The translations under genes were made by a program, and so were the position numbers. A DNA stretch of 64,000 nt from the NCBI GenBank assembly GCA_046330415.1, contig JAXLSW010000011.1, forward strand, positions 124,001 through 188,000, in the 5' to 3' direction. The notes beneath the pieces are model-generated. The model worked only from the letters and a program-made list of their open reading frames with translations. It had not been told where the DNA came from and searched no databases. Shown here piece after piece: positions 1-8,174 of this stretch (position 1 is the stretch's first letter; every line of letters starts with the position of its first letter). The stretch comes from RHKX01 sp046330415 (lineage in GTDB: Bacteria; Actinomycetota; Thermoleophilia; Solirubrobacterales; 70-9).

Positions 1-501
1 GCCGCCGAGACGGGGGCGATCGCCGAGCGTCGCACCGACCGCCTGCTCGACAAGACCAGATCCCACGGCCTGCCGCCGTTCCTCGCCCCCGACGCCGGCG
101 TCGACTCGGGCCTGATGATCGCCCAGTACACGCAGGCCGCGATGGTCGCTGAGAATCGCCGCCTCGCCGCCCCCGCCAGCGTCGACTCGCTGCCGACGAG
201 CGCGATGCAGGAGGACCACGTCTCGATGGGCTGGGGAGCTGCCCGCAAGCTGCGCGCCTCCGTCGACAACCTGCGCCGCATCCTCGCCGTCGAGCTGAGC
301 TGCGGGTGCCGCGCCCTGGAGCTGCGCGAGCCGCTGAAGCCCGCTCCCGGCACCGCCGCCGCCCGGGCGGCGGTCGCCACGGACGTCCCCGGCCCGGGCC
401 CCGACCGCTGGCTCGCGCCCGAGCTCGCGGCGGTCGAGGAGATGTTGCGTTCGGGCGCTGTCACCGCGGCCGTCGAGGCCGAGATCGGAGAGCTGAGGTA
501 G
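1..501 (+). CDS. hutH: Histidine ammonia-lyase, C-terminal part (truncated by window edge)
   Basis: Only the last 166 residues lie in the window, in frame from base 1. HutH is a cytosolic, MIO-dependent lyase that converts L-histidine to urocanate and ammonia, the first step of histidine degradation. The visible part has the family's C-terminal features: GLMIAQYTQAAMVAENR, then SVDSLPTSAMQEDHVSMG, then the GAARKL helix. The MIO tripeptide Ala-Ser-Gly would lie upstream and is not seen. The TAG stop is followed immediately by the hutU ATG, so the genes are almost certainly co-transcribed. The last 50 residues are Ala/Arg/Glu-rich, as is common in GC-rich homologues. Identity is secure from motif and context. 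Confidence 0.95.
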   Translation, partial: AAETGAIAERRTDRLLDKTRSHGLPPFLAPDAGVDSGLMIAQYTQAAMVAENRRLAAPASVDSLPTSAMQEDHVSMGWGAARKLRASVDNLRRILAVELSCGCRALELREPLKPAPGTAAARAAVATDVPGPGPDRWLAPELAAVEEMLRSGAVTAAVEAEIGELR

Positions 502-2175
502 ATGGCCGAGGTGAGTGGACCACGCGAGGTGCGCGCGCCGCACGGAACCGAGCTGAGCTGCCGCGGCTGGCAGCAGGAGGCCGTGCTGCGGATGCTGATG
601 AACAACCTCGACCCCGACGTGGCCGAGCGGCCCGACGATCTCGTCGTCTACGGGGGGACGGGGCGGGCGGCGCGCAGCTGGGACGCCTTCGACGCGATCG
701 TCCGTGAGCTGCGCGACCTCGCTGACGACGAGACGCTCCTAGTTCAGTCCGGCAAGCCCGTCGGCCGCTTCCGCACCCACGAGTGGGCACCGCGGGTCCT
801 GATCGCCAACTCCAACCTCGTCGGTGAGTGGGCCAACTGGGACGAGTTCCGCCGGCTCGAGGCGGAGGGGCTGACGATGTACGGGCAGATGACCGCGGGC
901 TCGTGGATCTACATCGGCTCGCAGGGGATCGTGCAGGGGACCTACGAGTGCTTCGCCGAGATCGCCCGCCGTCGCTTCGGCGGCTCGCTGGCCGGGACGA
1001 TCACGCTCACCGCCGGTCTCGGCGGGATGGGTGGCGCTCAGCCGCTCGCGGTGACGATGAACGACGGCGTCGCCCTCTGCGTCGAGATCGATCCCGAGCG
1101 GATCGAGCGGCGACTCGAGACCCGCTATCTCGACGAGGTGGCCGACGACCTCGACGACGCGATCAACCGCTGCCACTACTACAAGGCGCAGAAGCGGGCC
1201 GTCAGCGTCGGGCTCGTCGGCAACGCCGCCGAGATCCTCCCGGAGCTGCTCGACCGCGGCTTCGACGCCGACATCGTCACCGACCAGACAAGCGCCCACG
1301 ACCCGCTCGTCGGCTACATCCCGAGCGGGCTGTCGCTGACCGACGCCGATGCGCTGCGCGAGTCCGATCCCGACGAGTACATCCGCCGCGCCCGCGTCTC
1401 CTGCGCCGCGCACTGCTTCGCGATGGTCGGCTTCAAGGACGCCGGCGCTGAGGTCTTCGACTACGGCAACAGCCTCCGTCGCGAGGCCGAGCTCGGCGGC
1501 TTCGAGCGGGCCTTCGACTACCCGGGCTTCGTCCCCGCCTACATCCGGCCCCTGTTCTGCGAGGGCAAGGGGCCGTTCCGCTGGGCGGCGCTGTCAGGTG
1601 ATCCGGCCGACATCGCCGCCACCGATCGCGCCGTGCTCGAGGAGTTTCCCGACGACGAGGCGCTCGGCCGCTGGATCCGGATGGCGGGCGAGCGCATCGC
1701 CTTCCAGGGGCTGCCGGCGCGGATCTGCTGGCTCGGCTACGGCGAGCGCCGCCGCCTCGGCCTGCGCTTCAACGAGATGGTCGCGAGCGGGGAGATCAGC
1801 GCCCCGATCGTGATCGGCCGCGACCACCTCGACTCCGGCTCGGTCGCCTCTCCCTACCGCGAGACCGAGGCGATGCGGGACGGCTCCGACGCGATCGCCG
1901 ACTGGCCTTTGCTCAACGGCCTTGTCAACACGTCCTCTGGCGCGACGTGGGTCAGCATCCACCACGGCGGCGGCGTCGGGATCGGGCGCTCGATCCACGC
2001 GGGGATGGTGTGCGTCGCCGACGGCACCGAGATGGCCGCCACCAAGCTCGACCGTGTCCTCACCGCCGACCCCGGCATGGGCGTGATCCGCCACGCCGAC
2101 GCCGGGTACGAGCGGGCGCTCGAGGTCGCGGAGGAGCGCGGCGTCCGCGTCCCGATGGCGCCGGACGAGCACTAG
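502..2175 (+). CDS. hutU: Urocanate hydratase
   Basis: Urocanase, second step of histidine degradation: urocanate plus water gives 4-imidazolone-5-propionate, using a tightly bound NAD+. The 557-residue product matches the usual length of about 550. Family signatures run in order: an N-terminal RGWQQEAVLRMLMNNLDP, a VYGGTGRAARSWDAF block, the Gly-rich GTITLTAGLGGMGGAQPLA segment, and a C-terminal LNGLVNTSSGATWVSIHHGG region. The ATG directly abuts the hutH stop, and the stop abuts the next gene's ATG, so translation is probably coupled through the operon. Nothing is missing or unusual in the coding frame. Confidence 0.97.
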   Translation: MAEVSGPREVRAPHGTELSCRGWQQEAVLRMLMNNLDPDVAERPDDLVVYGGTGRAARSWDAFDAIVRELRDLADDETLLVQSGKPVGRFRTHEWAPRVLIANSNLVGEWANWDEFRRLEAEGLTMYGQMTAGSWIYIGSQGIVQGTYECFAEIARRRFGGSLAGTITLTAGLGGMGGAQPLAVTMNDGVALCVEIDPERIERRLETRYLDEVADDLDDAINRCHYYKAQKRAVSVGLVGNAAEILPELLDRGFDADIVTDQTSAHDPLVGYIPSGLSLTDADALRESDPDEYIRRARVSCAAHCFAMVGFKDAGAEVFDYGNSLRREAELGGFERAFDYPGFVPAYIRPLFCEGKGPFRWAALSGDPADIAATDRAVLEEFPDDEALGRWIRMAGERIAFQGLPARICWLGYGERRRLGLRFNEMVASGEISAPIVIGRDHLDSGSVASPYRETEAMRDGSDAIADWPLLNGLVNTSSGATWVSIHHGGGVGIGRSIHAGMVCVADGTEMAATKLDRVLTADPGMGVIRHADAGYERALEVAEERGVRVPMAPDEH

Positions 2176-2751
2176 ATGACGGTCCTCGACGTCGTCGAGG
2201 TCGGCCACCCGGTCCTGCGGGAGCGGGCGCGCGAGGTGACGCCAGAGGAGCTCGCGGCCCCCGCGACCCAGCGCCTGATCGACGACATGATCGAGACGAT
2301 GCGCGCCGCCGGGGGAGCGGGGATCGCCGCCAACCAGGTGGGGGAGACCGTGCGGATCGCGATCGCCGAGGTCAGTGACAACCCGCGCTACCCCTACAAG
2401 CCGCGGATCCCGCTGACGGTGTTCGCAAATCCGGTCATCGAGGTGCTCGACGACTCGGTGGAGACGTTGAACGAGGGCTGTCTCTCGGTGCCGAACATGC
2501 GCGGGGAGCTGGAGCGCCACATGCGGATCCGGGTGACCTACCTCGACCGGGCCGGGGTGGAGCACGTCGAGGAGAAGCTGGGTCTGACCGCGGGGACCTT
2601 CCAGCACGAGGTGGACCATCTCGACGGGATCCTGTTCCTCGATCGGGTGGAGGACCCGACGACGCTGACGACCTGGAGCGAGTTCGAGGAGCGAGGCTTC
2701 GACGCTTTCGCCGCGCGGGCGGCGGCGATCACGGAGCGGTACGGCTCATGA
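2176..2751 (+). CDS. def: Peptide deformylase family protein inside the hut operon
   Basis: 191-residue metallohydrolase with all three peptide deformylase motifs: GAGIAANQ (residues 47-54), EGCLS (100-104, metal-ligand Cys102) and HEVDH (144-148, two His ligands and the catalytic Glu). The family normally removes the N-formyl group from nascent proteins with Fe2+ or Zn2+. The position is unusual: the ATG abuts the hutU stop, and its TGA overlaps the hutF ATG (ATGA). HutF makes N-formyl-L-glutamate, which needs a deformylase, and no hutG is visible, so this copy may act on N-formylglutamate. That role is inferred; it could also be an ordinary housekeeping deformylase. Confidence 0.93.
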   Translation: MTVLDVVEVGHPVLRERAREVTPEELAAPATQRLIDDMIETMRAAGGAGIAANQVGETVRIAIAEVSDNPRYPYKPRIPLTVFANPVIEVLDDSVETLNEGCLSVPNMRGELERHMRIRVTYLDRAGVEHVEEKLGLTAGTFQHEVDHLDGILFLDRVEDPTTLTTWSEFEERGFDAFAARAAAITERYGS

Positions 2752-4085
2752 GAGGCGTGCAGCGCTACTGGTGCGAGCGGGCCTGGCTGGGTGGGGAGAA
2801 GGCCGAGGCGGGAGTGCTCGTCTCGATCGAGGACGAGCGGATTGCTTCGGTGGAACGCGAAGTCGACGCTCCGCCCGCGGGTTCGACCCGCCTGGACGGT
2901 CTCGTCGTCCCGGGCTTCGCGAACGCCCACTCCCACGCCTTCCATCGCGCCCTGCGCGGGCACACCCAGCGCGGCAGGGGCAGCTTCTGGAGCTGGCGCG
3001 AGCGGATGTACGAGGTCGCGGCGGCGCTCGATCCCGACACCTACCGCCGCCTCGCCCGCGCGTGCTTCGCGGAGATGGCCCTCGCCGGGATCACCGCCGT
3101 CGGCGAGTTCCACTACCTCCACCACGGGCCCGGCGGCCATCCCTACGAGGACCCGAACGCGATGGGGGAGGCGTTGATCGCCGCCGCCGGTGAGGCCGGC
3201 ATCCGGATCACCCTGCTGGACACCTGCTACCTGCACGGCGGCATCGGCGCGGAGCCGGACGAGACCCAGCGCCGCTTCAGCGACGGCGACGCCGAGCGCT
3301 GGGGAGAGCGTGCCGCGGCTCTCGCTCCCAGGGAGGGAGCCCGCATTGGCGCCGCCGTCCACAGCGTCCGCGCGGTCGACCCGGAGGCGATCGCCGTGGT
3401 CGCCGCCTGGGCGCACGAGCGCAACTGCCCGCTCCACGCGCACCTGTCCGAGCAGCCCGCCGAGAACGAGGCCTGCGAGGCGGCCTACGGCGTCTCCCCG
3501 ACCGGGCTTCTCGCCGACAACGGCGCCCTCGGACCGGGGTTCACCGCCGTCCACGCCACCCACCTGAGCGGCGCCGACATCGGTCTCCTCGGCGGCGCGA
3601 AGTGCTGCTGCTGCTTCTGCCCGACGACCGAGCGCGACCTGGCCGACGGCATCGGCCCGGCTCGCGAGTTGCTCGACGCGGGCGCCTCGCTCTCGCTGGG
3701 CTCCGACTCCCACGCGGTCATCGACCTGCTCGAGGAGGCGCGCGCCGTCGAGCTCGACGAGCGGCTCGCGACCAACGAGCGCGGCCGCCACGAGGCGCCG
3801 GCGCTGCTCGAGGCCGCGAGCGCCGCCGGCCACGCCGCGATCGGCTGGCCGGAGGCGGGACGGATCGAGCCCGGTGCGATCGCCGACCTCGTCTCCGTCC
3901 GGCTCGACAGCGTCCGCACCGCAGGTGCGGGTGACGACATCGACGCCGCCGTCTTCGCGGCTTCCGCCGCCGACGTCGACACCGTCGTCTGCTCCGGGCG
4001 CGCGATCGTCAGCGGCGGCCGCCACCTCGATCTCGACGTGCCGGCCGAGCTGTCCGCCGCGATCGCTGAGGTTCACCCGCGATGA
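2748..4085 (+). CDS. hutF: Formimidoylglutamate deiminase
   Basis: 445-residue amidohydrolase-superfamily enzyme. HutF hydrolyses N-formimidoyl-L-glutamate to N-formyl-L-glutamate and ammonia, the fourth step of the five-step route. The metal-binding HxH is seen as ANAHSHAF (His61, His63), followed by SFWSWRERMY, then HLSEQP, CPTTERDLADG and LGSDSHA, all typical of HutF rather than a generic deaminase. The ATG overlaps the upstream TGA by four bases, and its own TGA overlaps the hutI ATG. Oddity: residues 286-291 read CCCCFC, encoded by four consecutive TGC codons just before the conserved CPTTE motif. Confidence 0.95.
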   Translation: MRGVQRYWCERAWLGGEKAEAGVLVSIEDERIASVEREVDAPPAGSTRLDGLVVPGFANAHSHAFHRALRGHTQRGRGSFWSWRERMYEVAAALDPDTYRRLARACFAEMALAGITAVGEFHYLHHGPGGHPYEDPNAMGEALIAAAGEAGIRITLLDTCYLHGGIGAEPDETQRRFSDGDAERWGERAAALAPREGARIGAAVHSVRAVDPEAIAVVAAWAHERNCPLHAHLSEQPAENEACEAAYGVSPTGLLADNGALGPGFTAVHATHLSGADIGLLGGAKCCCCFCPTTERDLADGIGPARELLDAGASLSLGSDSHAVIDLLEEARAVELDERLATNERGRHEAPALLEAASAAGHAAIGWPEAGRIEPGAIADLVSVRLDSVRTAGAGDDIDAAVFAASAADVDTVVCSGRAIVSGGRHLDLDVPAELSAAIAEVHPR

Positions 4086-5263
4086 CCGCGACCGTCCTCG
4101 ACTCGATCGGCCTGCTCGTCACCGGCGATCCCGCGCTGGGGGAGGGGCCGCTCGGCACCGTCGCCGACGCCGCGCTCGTGATGGAGGACGGGAAGGTCAC
4201 CGCGATCGAGCGAGCGGGCGCCGCCGGCGACGAACGGATCGACGCCGCCGGGCGCTGCGTGATCCCGGGTTTCGTCGACTCCCACACCCACCTCCTCTTC
4301 GAGGGTGATCGCTCCGAGGAGTTCGCGGTGCGGATGGCGGGGGGCTCCTACGAGGCTGGAGGGATCCGCGTCACCACCGACGCCACCCGCGCCGCCACCG
4401 ACGAGGAGCTCCTGGCCCTGGGCCGCGCCCGCGCCGCCGAGGCGCTCGCCGCCGGGATCACCCACCAGGAGATCAAGTCCGGCTACGGGCTCGACGTCCC
4501 CACCGAGGAGCGCCTCTGCCGCCTCGCGGGCGGGCTCACCGACGACGTCACTTTCCTGGGGGCACATCTGGTCCCGGCCGAGTACGAGGGCCGCGCCGAC
4601 GACTACGTCGATCTCGTCTGCGGCGAGATGCTCGCGGCCTGCGCGCCCTACTCGAAGTGGATCGACGTCTTCTGCGAGACCGGCGCCTTCGACGAGGAGC
4701 AGTCCCGCCGCGTCCTCGAGGCGGGCCGCGACGCCGGGCTCGGCATGCGGGTCCACGGCAACCAGCTCGGCCACGGTCCGGGCGCGCGGCTGGCCGTGGA
4801 GATGGGTGCCGCCTCCGTCGACCACTGCACCTACCTGGATGACGGCGACATCGATGCGCTGGCAGCCGGCGAGACGGTCGCCACCTTCCTCCCGGCCACC
4901 GATTTCTCCACGCGGGAGCCCTACCCCGATGCGCGCCGGGCGATCGACGCCGGGGTCAGCGTCGCGATCGCGACCAACACCAACCCGGGCTCGAGCTACA
5001 CGACCTCGATGCCGTTCTGCATCGCCCTCGCGGTCCGCGACATGGGGATGACGATCGACGAGGCGCTGGCGGCTGCGACCAGCGGCGGGGCGCGGGCGCT
5101 GCGCCGCGACGACGTCGGCAGGCTGGCTCCCGGCGCCCGCGCCGACGCGGTCGTGCTCGATGCGCCCTCTCACGCGCACCTGATCTACAGGCCCGGGGTA
5201 CCGCTGACGCGGAGCGTGATCCGCGGCGGCGAGGTCGCCTGGCGTTCAGCGCCGGAGCGTTAG
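4082..5263 (+). CDS. hutI: Imidazolonepropionase
   Basis: 393-residue amidohydrolase-superfamily enzyme for step three: imidazolonepropionate plus water gives N-formimidoyl-L-glutamate. Seen: GFVDSHTHLLFEG with the metal HxH at His68/His70, then EIKSGYGLD, RVHGNQLGH, SVDHCTYL and ATNTNPGSSYT, all HutI hallmarks. Its ATG overlaps the hutF stop (ATGA), so hutF and hutI are translationally coupled. It is the last gene of the operon. Its stop codon overlaps by four bases the stop of the convergent peptidase gene, leaving no room for an independent terminator. Confidence 0.97.
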   Translation: MTATVLDSIGLLVTGDPALGEGPLGTVADAALVMEDGKVTAIERAGAAGDERIDAAGRCVIPGFVDSHTHLLFEGDRSEEFAVRMAGGSYEAGGIRVTTDATRAATDEELLALGRARAAEALAAGITHQEIKSGYGLDVPTEERLCRLAGGLTDDVTFLGAHLVPAEYEGRADDYVDLVCGEMLAACAPYSKWIDVFCETGAFDEEQSRRVLEAGRDAGLGMRVHGNQLGHGPGARLAVEMGAASVDHCTYLDDGDIDALAAGETVATFLPATDFSTREPYPDARRAIDAGVSVAIATNTNPGSSYTTSMPFCIALAVRDMGMTIDEALAAATSGGARALRRDDVGRLAPGARADAVVLDAPSHAHLIYRPGVPLTRSVIRGGEVAWRSAPER

Positions 5264-6069
5264 CGGCGTCCGAGCCGCCCGGACCCGCCGCCGCGGCGCA
5301 TCATCCGCAGCTCGCGCATCTCCTCCAGTCCGAGCTGCGCCTCGGTGGCATCCGGTGCGGGGAGCAGCCGGGACTCGATCTCCTCCTCGGTGACCCCATC
5401 GTCGGCGGCGTCGTCCCCGCGCACCCGGAAGGCGCGCGAGGTCTCCTTCGAGCGAACCGCCTCGACGACGGCGCCATCTCGAATCAGCGCCGCGGCGTGG
5501 TCGTCGAGCGCGAGGCCGTCCTTGATCGTCCCGTCGGCGACCGCCTTGCGATAGACGTCGCGCCGCTCGGGGTCGTCGGAGTAGTGGACGCAGTGGCTGC
5601 CGGGGATGAGGCCGAGGCCGTCGACGGGTGCGGGAGCGCCGCTGCCCCGTGAGACCCCCTGCTCGAACCAGCACATCGACCCGGCGCTGTAGCCGCAGAG
5701 GACGATCCCGTGATCGTGCGCGGTGCGCATGATCACGTCGATCTTGTGCTCGCGCCAGAGGGCGAGGAGGTTGACCATGCTGCCGCCGGTGACGTAGATC
5801 ACGTCCTGGGCGAGCAGGTGCTCGGCGAAGTCGATCGGGGTGACTCCCAGGCGGAAGAGCGAGATGGCCGAGGCGATGCACCCGCGGCGCTCCATGGCCG
5901 CGTGGAAGCTGATGATCTGGTCGTTGGGGTCGCCGCTCGCGGTCGGCAGCAGGCAGATTCGGGGTGCCGAACCGGTCTCCACGTGGGAGAGGACGTAATC
6001 GTGGAGCGCCTCGTTCTCGGGACGCATCGAGAACTCAGCGCCCCCCATTGCGACGATGGGCCCGCTCAT
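5260..6069 (-). CDS. Peptidase E / cyanophycinase-like S51 family protein (copy 1)
   Basis: 269-residue member of peptidase family S51. The nucleophile elbow GYSAGSMCW (residues 126-134, Ser128) and the upstream LLPTASGDP and IYVTGGSMVNLL segments match peptidase E. That family cleaves Asp-X dipeptides, and relatives include cyanophycinase, which releases beta-Asp-Arg. A GSHCVHYSDD segment probably supplies the catalytic His. The C-terminal tail of about 40 residues is acidic, then basic. It lies 16 bases downstream of a paralogue on the same strand and converges on hutI. Context suggests peptide or nitrogen scavenging; the exact substrate cannot be read from sequence. Confidence 0.88.
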   Translation of the reverse strand: MSGPIVAMGGAEFSMRPENEALHDYVLSHVETGSAPRICLLPTASGDPNDQIISFHAAMERRGCIASAISLFRLGVTPIDFAEHLLAQDVIYVTGGSMVNLLALWREHKIDVIMRTAHDHGIVLCGYSAGSMCWFEQGVSRGSGAPAPVDGLGLIPGSHCVHYSDDPERRDVYRKAVADGTIKDGLALDDHAAALIRDGAVVEAVRSKETSRAFRVRGDDAADDGVTEEEIESRLLPAPDATEAQLGLEEMRELRMMRRGGGSGRLGRR

Positions 6070-6085
6070 CAGATGTCGCGACAGG

Positions 6086-6874
6086 CTACGCCACGACTTG
6101 CAGGTCGGCGGGTGCTCCCTCGTCCGTCTCCTCGCCCAGGAAGCGCGTCGGCAGGGCCGTCTCGATGATCGCCTCGCCGCCGTCGCCCACGCACCACGCC
6201 TGCGCGCCCGGCCGCGAGGACACGGCCTCGACCAGGCGCGAGCCGCGGAAATGAAGCGCGGCGCCGTCCTCAGCGGCGTAGCCCGGGCACATCCCCGCGC
6301 GCAGCGCCTCGTGGTAGACGTCCTTGCGCCCCTGCTTGGTCCCGTAGTGGACGCAGTTGCTCCACGGCAGCAGCCCGAGTCCGCGGACCCGCTTCGTCTC
6401 GCCGTGGAACGACGTCACCCCCTGCGAGTACCAGCAGAGCGAGCCGGCGCTGAGGCCGCAGAGGATCACACCGCTGCGCCACGCGTCGCGCAGCATCTCG
6501 TCGATCCCGTGGGCTCGCCAGGTTCCCAGCAGGCTGAGGACGCTGCCGCCGCCGACGTAGATCAGGTCCTGGGAGAGCAGGTGAGCGCGAAGGTCCTCGG
6601 CGCCGCGGTCCCGCCTGAACAGCGAGACGTGAGAGGGCTCGCAGATCCCGCCGTGGAAGTGACGGTAGAAGCGCACGATGTAGTGGTCGGCGTCCCCGCT
6701 TGCGGTGGGGAGGAAGCAGACGCGCGGTCGCTCCCGCCGTTCCCGCGCGAGATCCATCACGTACTCGTCGAGCAGCGGATTTCCCGCCTCCATCGAGAAC
6801 CCACCGCCGCCGAAGGCGACGATCTGCCGGTTGTCGATGCCCGGGAACGGAACCACTGTCGCCTCTTCGGTCAT
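6086..6874 (-). CDS. Peptidase E / cyanophycinase-like S51 family protein (copy 2)
   Basis: 262 residues and clearly paralogous to the next gene downstream. Shared blocks are VAFGGGGFSMEAGNPLLDEY, FLPTASGDADHY, LIYVGGGSVLSLL and the nucleophile elbow CGLSAGSLCWYS (Ser142). Family activity is cleavage of N-terminal aspartyl or beta-aspartyl peptides in the cytosol; no signal peptide is present. The ATG at 6874 is preceded on its strand by a GAAGGAG sequence at good spacing. It is transcribed divergently from the asparaginase across about 235 bases. The two copies form a tandem duplication, possibly with different peptide preferences. Confidence 0.88.
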   Translation of the reverse strand: MTEEATVVPFPGIDNRQIVAFGGGGFSMEAGNPLLDEYVMDLARERRERPRVCFLPTASGDADHYIVRFYRHFHGGICEPSHVSLFRRDRGAEDLRAHLLSQDLIYVGGGSVLSLLGTWRAHGIDEMLRDAWRSGVILCGLSAGSLCWYSQGVTSFHGETKRVRGLGLLPWSNCVHYGTKQGRKDVYHEALRAGMCPGYAAEDGAALHFRGSRLVEAVSSRPGAQAWCVGDGGEAIIETALPTRFLGEETDEGAPADLQVVA

Positions 6875-7109
6875 GACGCGCTCCTTCTTCGGCCCGTGGG
6901 CCTGCCGGTAATCTCCTCACGCGACGAGCGGCGGGCGTGCGGGACCACTCGCGCTCCTCGATCTCTCCCGGAACCTTGACGCGCGAGCCATCCACGAGCC
7001 CTGTACGAGTGGCCAGAATCCTCCCCGGGGACCTGTACGGGACGTACGGTCTGCCCGGGCTGATCCGCGCTCGTTTGCAGGCCTTTCCCGGACGCAGCGA
7101 GCGCCGCGC
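6875..7109. promoter_or_regulatory. Divergent intergenic region with TGTACG direct repeats
   Basis: This 235-base gap separates the S51 peptidase pair (leftward) from the asparaginase gene (rightward) and must hold both promoters. Two near-identical sites, CCTGTACGAG (7000-7009) and CCTGTACGGG (7032-7041), lie 32 bases apart, and the second continues into ACGTACGG. The spacing of about three helical turns suggests binding of a regulator on one DNA face. The sites are seen directly; the operator role is inferred. Confidence 0.4.
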
Positions 7110-8174
7110 GTGAACGGCCCACCCGGGAACGGCCGCCGTGCCAGGCGGACGGGAATCGTCCTCACCGGCGGCACCGTGGGCTCCACCTACCTCGAGGACG
7201 GCGACGAGGCGGTCGGGCTCGGCAGGCACGGCGCCGCGATGCCGACGCCGGAGTTCGAGCTGATCACCCGCGCGGACCCCTTCATGGTCCGCGAGATCTC
7301 GGTGCGCCGGCCCGTGCAGCTCCTCTCCGAGAACTTCCTGCCCGAGGACTGGCCGAGGATCGCCGATGCGGTGCGTGACCTCGTCGAGGTCGACGGCGCC
7401 GAGGAGATCCTGATCTTCCACGGCACCGACACGATGACCTACACCTCAGCGGCGCTCGCCTTCCTGCTGGCGGACCTCGACGTTCCGGTCGTGCTGACCG
7501 GGGCGAACCGACCGACCGACCGCCCCGGCACCGACGCCTACGCCAACGTCACCGCGGCCTTCTACGCGCTGGCCGAGGTCCCGGCCGGCGTCTACATCGT
7601 CTTCGTGGGAGCGGTGGGGAGGCCGGGGCTCATCTACTCGCCGACCAGGAGCCGCAAGCAGCACGCCTCAGGCCGCGCCTTCACGTCCGTCAACAAGCGG
7701 CCGCTGGGGCGGATCGACGAGGACGTCGTCGAGTTCCGCGGCCGGGAGCGGCGGCCGGTGGAGCTGCCCGCGCTCGGGCAGCCCGATCCGGCCGTGATGC
7801 GTATGCAGCTCTTCCCCGGGCTCGACCTCGACAGCTACGGCCGCCTCCTCGTCGACTACGGCATCCGCGGCGTTGTGATCGAGCTCTACCCCTCCTTCAC
7901 CGCCTCCGAGCGCGGCGAGCGCTACTCCCTGAAGCGCTTCGTCAGCCGCTGCGCCTCGCACGGCTGCCAGGTCTTCGCCGCCGTCGGCAAGCACCCCCAG
8001 GGGAGGCCGAGCGTCTACGAGACGACCTCGGCCCTCGCCCAGGACGACGTCCACGTGGTCTCGATGATCCCCGAGACCGCGACGGTGAAGCTGATGCTCG
8101 CCCTCGGCGCCACGGATGACCCCGAGCAGGTCGTCGAGGTCATGGACACGGAGATCGCGGGCGAGTTCGCTTAG
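7110..8174 (+). CDS. Asparaginase (type I-like, cytoplasmic)
   Basis: 354-residue asparaginase/glutaminase-family amidohydrolase that converts L-asparagine to aspartate and ammonia. The two catalytic Thr motifs are clear: TGGT (residues 19-22) and HGTDT (104-108). There is no signal peptide, so it should act in the cytosol. The start used is GTG at 7110, which leaves a short Arg/Gly-rich lead before TGIVLTGG. It is divergent from two aspartyl-peptidase-like genes, so peptide cleavage and asparagine deamidation may be jointly controlled. A GatD-type role is unlikely without a partner gene. The stop overlaps that of the convergent beta-propeller gene. Confidence 0.9.
   Translation: MNGPPGNGRRARRTGIVLTGGTVGSTYLEDGDEAVGLGRHGAAMPTPEFELITRADPFMVREISVRRPVQLLSENFLPEDWPRIADAVRDLVEVDGAEEILIFHGTDTMTYTSAALAFLLADLDVPVVLTGANRPTDRPGTDAYANVTAAFYALAEVPAGVYIVFVGAVGRPGLIYSPTRSRKQHASGRAFTSVNKRPLGRIDEDVVEFRGRERRPVELPALGQPDPAVMRMQLFPGLDLDSYGRLLVDYGIRGVVIELYPSFTASERGERYSLKRFVSRCASHGCQVFAAVGKHPQGRPSVYETTSALAQDDVHVVSMIPETATVKLMLALGATDDPEQVVEVMDTEIAGEFA

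Noticed and set aside
2538..4076. 512-codon open frame on the minus strand
   Set aside because: It lies opposite def and hutF, which have full motif support; composition is that of an antisense shadow in GC-rich DNA.
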